The position numbers were made by a program, and so were the translations under genes. From JBECKQ01 sp040235375 (GTDB taxonomy: Bacteria; Planctomycetota; Phycisphaerae; UBA1845), in NCBI GenBank assembly GCA_040235375.1, contig JBECKQ010000413.1, positions 1-18,598 on the forward strand: a stretch of DNA of 18,598 bases, in the 5' to 3' direction. Under the pieces are notes generated by a model that saw nothing but the letters and a program-made list of their open reading frames with translations, was not told the origin of the DNA and did not search any database. Positions 15,047-18,598 of the stretch are shown here, in pieces (the first letter of the stretch is position 1; each line of letters opens with the position of its first letter).

Positions 15047-15186
15047 GGTAGCCCGCCGAGGTTTCTCAGGCCGACTCGACCCGCTACCATTGTCCGAGAC
15101 CGGGTTGCGGTGGAATGAGGAGGCGTTCGCCGCACGGCGAAACGGTGGTCGCGCACCCGGGTAGTTCCAGGTCGGCCTGCGACCTG
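15047..15186 (+). promoter_or_regulatory. structured leader of the M16 protease gene (three stem-loops)
   Basis: Three local structures occur in order. A nested one has outer stem GGTAGC/GCTACC (15047-15052 with 15083-15088) around GCCGAG (15055-15060), a GTTT loop and CTC-A-GGC (15065-15071). Next is TTCGCC-GCAC-GGCGAA (15126-15141). Last is a 7-bp stem CAGGTCG/CGACCTG (15168-15174 with 15180-15186, 5-nt loop) ending 40 bases before the start codon. It matches no riboswitch class I can name. At this GC content part of it may be chance. Confidence 0.35.
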
Positions 15187-15215
15187 CCCTCAACCGAGTT
15201 TCATGTTCAAAGCTC

Positions 15216-15220
15216 AGGAG
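15216..15220 (+). promoter_or_regulatory. ribosome binding site deciding the M16 protease start
   Basis: AGGAG 6 nt before ATG at 15227. An ATG eight codons earlier (15203) would place this site inside the gene and extend the signal peptide with acidic residues. Confidence 0.8.
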
Positions 15221-15226
15221 ATTGAT

Positions 15227-18082
15227 ATGTCCAAGTCGAAGCTTGCGGCGGCGTGCGCGCTGCTCAGCGGGTTGTTCGTCGCGTCCGCGTTCGCCGAGCC
15301 GCTGCCCAGCGATCCGCGCATCAAGACAGGAAAGCTCGACAACGGCGTGAAGTGGATGTTCTTCCAGCACGCCAATCCGCCCGGGCGCATGGCGCTGATG
15401 GTCCACGTGGACGCCGGCTCACTCGACGAGACCGACGCGCAACGCGGCCTCGCCCACTTCATGGAGCACATGGCGTTCAACGGAACGGAGCACTTCCCTC
15501 CCGGCGAGCTGATCAAGTACTTCGAGAGCATCGGCATGGAGTTCGGAAACGACCTGAACGCCTTCACCAGCTTCGACCAGACGGCCTACATGCTCTTCGT
15601 GCCGACCACCGACGAGGCCCAGCTCGACAAGGCCCTCATGACGCTGAGCGACTACGTCTTCCGTGCCTCGCTGCTCAAGGATGAGATCGACAAGGAGCGC
15701 GGCGTCATCCTCGAGGAGTGGCGCTCAGGCAAGAATGCCGAGGAGCGCGTCTGGGAGGAGTCGATCAAGAAGGTCTACGACGGAACGCGCCTGGCGGTGC
15801 GGATTCCCATCGGCATTCCCGACGTCATCAAGGGGGCGCCGCAGTCGCAATTCGTGGACTTCTACCGCACGTGGTACCGCCCGGAGAACGTGACCGTGAT
15901 GCTCGTCGGCGACGCTTCGCCCGAGCCGATCATACCGCTTGTTGAGAAATGGTTCGGCCAGTACAAGTCCGAACTACCCGCGCGTGAGCCCAAGACCGCG
16001 GAGCTCAATCCCTTCACCGCCCAGCGGGCCTTCGTCATCACCGACAAGGAGCTCGCCGGCTGCGAAGTCGAGATGACGAACGTTACCGCCAAACGGCCCC
16101 CGACCACCACCGTCGAGCAGGCCCGGACGGACACCGTCGAGCGCGTGGCAACCTGGATCGTGAATCGCCGCCTGGAGGAGAAAGTGCAGAAGGGCGAAGC
16201 GGCTTATCGCGACGCCCGCGTGCGCATATCCAGCTTCCTCAACGACGGCATGATGGCGTCAGCTTCGGTCGAAGGCGAGCCGGATCAGTGGCAGAAGATG
16301 CTTGATCAGGTCATTATCGAGGTCTCGCGGGCGCGGGAGCACGGCTTCACCCAGCGCGAGCTTGACCTCGCCAAGAAAGAGCTGACCGCCGACGCGGAGC
16401 GCGCTGTGCAGACCGAGCCTACCCGTAATGCCCGTTCATTCCTGTTCTCCATGAACCGCTCGCTCGCCGACAAGGAGCCAGTCATGTCGGCCCAGCAGCG
16501 GCTCGACCTTACCAGGAGTCTGCTCGATACAATCAAGGTGGCCGAATTGAACGACGCCTTCGCCAAGCACTTCGGAGCGGACACGTTCACCTTCCTCGTG
16601 ACCATGCCGGAGAAAGAGGGCGTCACCGTGCCGAAGGAGGACGAGGTTCTGGCCGCGGCCCGAGCCGCGCTCGCTCGCAAGACCGAGGCCCCGACGGAGG
16701 AAGCCGCCCCGACCGAACTGCTCACCAAGGAGCCGGGACCGGGGTCAGCCGTCGAGACGACCGTCGATAAGGATCTCGACATCGCCAGCGCGTGGCTTGC
16801 GAACGGCGTACGCGTTCACCACCGCTTCATGGACTACAAGAAGGACCAGGTGCTCGTGAGTATCGAGCTGGCGGGTGGCCGGATCGAGGAGTCGGCCAAC
16901 AATCTGGGCATCACCAGCTTCGTGGCGTGGTGCCTCGATCATCAGCCGGCCACCGGGCGTCTGAGTTCGACGAACGTTCGCGACATCATGACGGGCACGA
17001 ACATCAACGTCGGAGCCGGCTCACGCAGCTCCGACAGCCTTTCGATCAGCGTATCCGGCTCGCCCAAGGATCTGGAAAAGGGGCTTCGCCTCGTGTACGC
17101 GCTGCTTACCGAAGGCAAGCTCGAGGAGAGCGGCCTGAAGAAATGGCAGCAGGAGCAGGTGCAGCAACTCGGCATGTTCAGCCGGTACCCCGAATTCCAG
17201 GCGGCGGAGGCGTTGGGCAAGGCCATCTCCAATGGAGATCCCCGATTCCGCCGCTTGCCGAGCAAGGAGAGCGTCGAGTCGCTGACCCTGGATGAGGCGC
17301 AGAAGTGGTTCGACCGCCTGCGGCGCGAGGCCCCGATCGAGGTGGCCATCGTCGGCGAGGTGCCGCGCGACGATGCGATGGGCCTGATCCAGAAGTACGT
17401 CGGTTCGTTGCCGAAGAGAGAGCGGTCGGCGTCCTACCTTACCCCGCTGCGAAAGCTCAATCGCGGCGACGGACCGTTCATCGAGCACGTGGAGGTGGAC
17501 ACGGTCACGCCGAAGGCGATGGTGATCGGCGGCTTCCTCAGCGCAGACCCGTCCAACGACTACGAACGTCGGGCACTCGATCTGGCGTCGGAGACGTTGA
17601 GCAGCCGGCTGATCAAGCGAATACGCGAGGATCTGTCGCTCGTTTACTCGACGCGTGCCGCAAGCGTGCCGCGCTACGCGTACCAGGATACGAGCATGTT
17701 CCTGAGCCAGGCGCGCTGCGATCCGGAGAAGGCCGACACCGTCATCGAGGAGATGCAGAAGGCCTTCGCGGACTACGCGAAGTCCGGCCCGACGGCCGTC
17801 GAGCTCGAGAACGCGAAAAAGCAGATCGACAACAACCTCGAAGAGAACATGCGCGAGCCGTCCTACTGGCTGCGCGTGCTTAACGACCTGACCTACCACG
17901 GCAAGAGCCTCGACGAGGAGAAGAAGGAGGCCGAGGCGTACAAGACCTACACGGCCAAGCAGGTCGCCGAGGTGTTCGCCAAGTACTACAAGCCCGAGCG
18001 CGAGTTCAGCATCGTCGCCGTGCCGGCCTCCACCGCGGGCGAAACCCAGCCGGGCCAGCCCGTCGGGGCATCCTCGAAGTAG
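15227..18082 (+). CDS. secreted M16 (pitrilysin/insulinase) zinc metallopeptidase, two-half form
   Basis: Exported zinc peptidase of family M16, expected in the periplasm or cell envelope, where relatives degrade peptides and short proteins. The 951-residue protein begins with a signal peptide (KSK, then AAACALLSGLFVASAFA, cleavage near AFA|EP). The inverted zinc motif is intact: GLAHFMEHMAFNGT gives His77, Glu80 and His81, and a downstream Glu in GVILEEWRSG (Glu153/154) is the third ligand. YRTWYRPENVTVMLVGD begins the next subdomain. From about residue 510 a second M16-like half (SAWLANGVRVHHRFMDYKKDQVLVSIEL) lacks HxxEH, as expected for the non-catalytic half that closes the chamber. The C-terminal half also has the usual TLSSRLIKRIREDLSLVYS block. 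Single-chain architecture suggests a pitrilysin/PqqL-type enzyme. It is monocistronic, with a structured leader before it and a stem-loop after it. Confidence 0.95.
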   Translation: MSKSKLAAACALLSGLFVASAFAEPLPSDPRIKTGKLDNGVKWMFFQHANPPGRMALMVHVDAGSLDETDAQRGLAHFMEHMAFNGTEHFPPGELIKYFESIGMEFGNDLNAFTSFDQTAYMLFVPTTDEAQLDKALMTLSDYVFRASLLKDEIDKERGVILEEWRSGKNAEERVWEESIKKVYDGTRLAVRIPIGIPDVIKGAPQSQFVDFYRTWYRPENVTVMLVGDASPEPIIPLVEKWFGQYKSELPAREPKTAELNPFTAQRAFVITDKELAGCEVEMTNVTAKRPPTTTVEQARTDTVERVATWIVNRRLEEKVQKGEAAYRDARVRISSFLNDGMMASASVEGEPDQWQKMLDQVIIEVSRAREHGFTQRELDLAKKELTADAERAVQTEPTRNARSFLFSMNRSLADKEPVMSAQQRLDLTRSLLDTIKVAELNDAFAKHFGADTFTFLVTMPEKEGVTVPKEDEVLAAARAALARKTEAPTEEAAPTELLTKEPGPGSAVETTVDKDLDIASAWLANGVRVHHRFMDYKKDQVLVSIELAGGRIEESANNLGITSFVAWCLDHQPATGRLSSTNVRDIMTGTNINVGAGSRSSDSLSISVSGSPKDLEKGLRLVYALLTEGKLEESGLKKWQQEQVQQLGMFSRYPEFQAAEALGKAISNGDPRFRRLPSKESVESLTLDEAQKWFDRLRREAPIEVAIVGEVPRDDAMGLIQKYVGSLPKRERSASYLTPLRKLNRGDGPFIEHVEVDTVTPKAMVIGGFLSADPSNDYERRALDLASETLSSRLIKRIREDLSLVYSTRAASVPRYAYQDTSMFLSQARCDPEKADTVIEEMQKAFADYAKSGPTAVELENAKKQIDNNLEENMREPSYWLRVLNDLTYHGKSLDEEKKEAEAYKTYTAKQVAEVFAKYYKPEREFSIVAVPASTAGETQPGQPVGASSK

Positions 18083-18097
18083 GAACGAACAGGCCCG

Positions 18098-18117
18098 CGG
18101 GCCGCAAGGTCGGCCCG
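18098..18117 (+). terminator. stem-loop after the M16 protease gene
   Basis: CGGGCCG (18098-18104) and CGGCCCG (18111-18117) form a perfect 7-bp stem with a CAAGGT loop, 15 nt after the stop. No U-tract follows. Confidence 0.45.
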
Positions 18118-18356
18118 ACATCGCCATGCGCGACCACGCGCCGCCGTCAGAGCCATCCCGATACATCGGGTGAGGTACTGGACGTCGGCGATGCCGGCGC
18201 TGCCTTCTCTGATGCCGGTCGAGGTCCGCAACTGAGCCCCGCGAGGAAACGCCGGGGACGCTATCGCCCTGAAAGGAGCGCGGCAGCCCCGGTGCGCCGG
18301 GATGCGCGGAGTGTCGTAGCGACCCTGCGCGGCGTGTGCTCACCCACAGTCGTTCA
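18118..18356. other. non-coding region between convergent M16 and ffh genes
   Basis: No frame here is a believable gene. It contains several small GC-rich hairpins: CCCGA-TACA-TCGGG (18157-18170), CCCCG pairing with CGGGG around AGGAAA (about 18238-18258), and GTCG-TAG-CGAC within a GCGC/GCGC frame (near 18304-18330). A small RNA could lie here, but I see no match to RNase P RNA, tmRNA, SRP RNA or a known riboswitch. Confidence 0.35.
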
Positions 18357-18381
18357 GGCGGTTCGCTCGAGAAGCGTCGCC
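18357..18381 (-). terminator. two-step stem-loop after ffh
   Basis: Outer GGCG/CGCC (18357-18360 with 18378-18381) and inner CGCT/AGCG (18364-18367 with 18373-18376, 5-nt loop). It starts 8 nt past the ffh stop on the minus strand and lacks a U-tract. Confidence 0.4.
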
Positions 18382-18389
18382 CATGATCG

Positions 18390-18598
18390 TTACCGCCGTT
18401 TGCGTTTCCGCGCCTTGCGTTTGTCCTTGGTGTGGACCATCCGGCGCTTGGCGCTGCCGCCCTTCGCCTTTAGGTTGGGCATCTGGCCGGTGGCGGCCAT
18501 CTGCGAAAGCTGCGAGCTGAACTTCATCCGCTGCATCATGCCCATGCCGGCCATCGCCTTCATGGCGTCGCGCATCTGGTTGAACGATTTCACCAGAC
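18390..18598 (-). CDS. ffh: signal recognition particle protein Ffh, C-terminal end (5' partial)
   Basis: The frame is open through the right edge, so only the last 68 or so residues are visible. LVKSFNQMRDAMKAMAGMG is the end of the methionine-rich M domain, equivalent to the family block LLKQFxxMxxMMKxM, which binds SRP RNA and signal peptides. After it come GMMQRMKFSSQLSQMAATGQMPN and a strongly basic tail ending DKRKARKRKRR. The protein would deliver nascent membrane and secreted proteins to FtsY. The GTP-binding NG domain is outside the window, so identification rests on the M-domain end alone. The basic tail is longer than in E. coli. The usual downstream neighbour rpsP is absent; a stem-loop follows the stop and the next gene is convergent. 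Confidence 0.78.
   Translation of the reverse strand, partial: LVKSFNQMRDAMKAMAGMGMMQRMKFSSQLSQMAATGQMPNLKAKGGSAKRRMVHTKDKRKARKRKRR

Noticed and set aside
15039..15164. Small frame (41 codons) in the M16 leader
   Set aside because: No ribosome binding site at usable spacing, and it overlaps the stem-loops; not supportable as a gene.
18150..18235. Possible SRP RNA on the minus strand near ffh (ATCAG...GAAGGCAGC)
   Set aside because: Spacing between the UCAG-like and GCAG-like parts is too short for the domain IV helix and the GGAA tetraloop is absent.
18205..18260. Possible cobalamin riboswitch (GGTCCGCAACTG resembles the B12-box region)
   Set aside because: The conserved upstream GGGAA/GGTG elements and the downstream GCCACTG block are missing, and it would point toward the convergent end of ffh rather than a gene start.
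17021..18343. Long minus-strand open frame opposite the M16 protease gene
   Set aside because: It mirrors a clear protease gene on the plus strand, has skewed Arg/Leu/Asp composition, and shows no recognisable domain; long antisense frames are expected at this GC content.
1..18598. CRISPR array, IS element, tRNA or prophage attachment site
   Set aside because: No regularly spaced direct repeats, transposase or integrase motifs, cloverleaf-like segments or flanking repeats were seen.

Overview
The window is high-GC bacterial DNA that looks like a Planctomycetota chromosome. The evidence is a Hanks-type Ser/Thr kinase with an extra C-terminal domain, prepilins with the RRGAFTLVELL-type leader common in that phylum, loosely packed genes on both strands, many GTG/TTG starts, and an Ffh with a long Arg/Lys-rich tail. 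The phylum call is inference. There is no rRNA, recognisable tRNA, transposase, integrase or CRISPR array.

Layout. 1-1314 (+): kinase cut by the left edge, with an Ala/Cys-rich helical C-terminal domain. 1635-2849 (+): GT4 glycosyltransferase. 3020-3589 (-): TrpG/PabA glutaminase. 3739-5624: pseudopilin group, one GspH-like gene on (-) divergent from a coupled GspI-like/GspJ-like pair on (+). 5667-10345 (-): in transcription order, a CPA2/KefB-like antiporter, nhaA starting inside the CPA2 stop codon (TGATG), then a secreted metallophosphoesterase. 10526-11719 (-): KamA-family radical SAM/PLP protein with changed substrate-binding positions and a plausible sigma70-type promoter. 12128-12544 (-): probable orphan gene. 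12761-13819 (+): queA. 13852-14880 (-): PLP enzyme of the D-cysteine desulfhydrase/ACC deaminase family. 15227-18082 (+): secreted two-half M16 metalloprotease behind a structured leader. 18390-18598 (-): 3' end of ffh, cut by the right edge.

The genes mostly look like independent housekeeping or accessory units. Real functional units are the antiporter pair (cation/pH homeostasis) and the pseudopilins (type II secretion or type IV pilus-like machinery whose other parts are elsewhere). Many genes are followed within about 0-25 nt of the stop by a GC-rich stem-loop without a U-tract.

I did not find a convincing new multi-gene system. The items most worth checking are the variant KamA-family enzyme, the kinase fused to an Imm5-like helical domain, the CPA2-NhaA coupling, and the hairpin-rich leader before the M16 protease. 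Gene starts were chosen by Shine-Dalgarno spacing and family length; several differ from the longest open frame.
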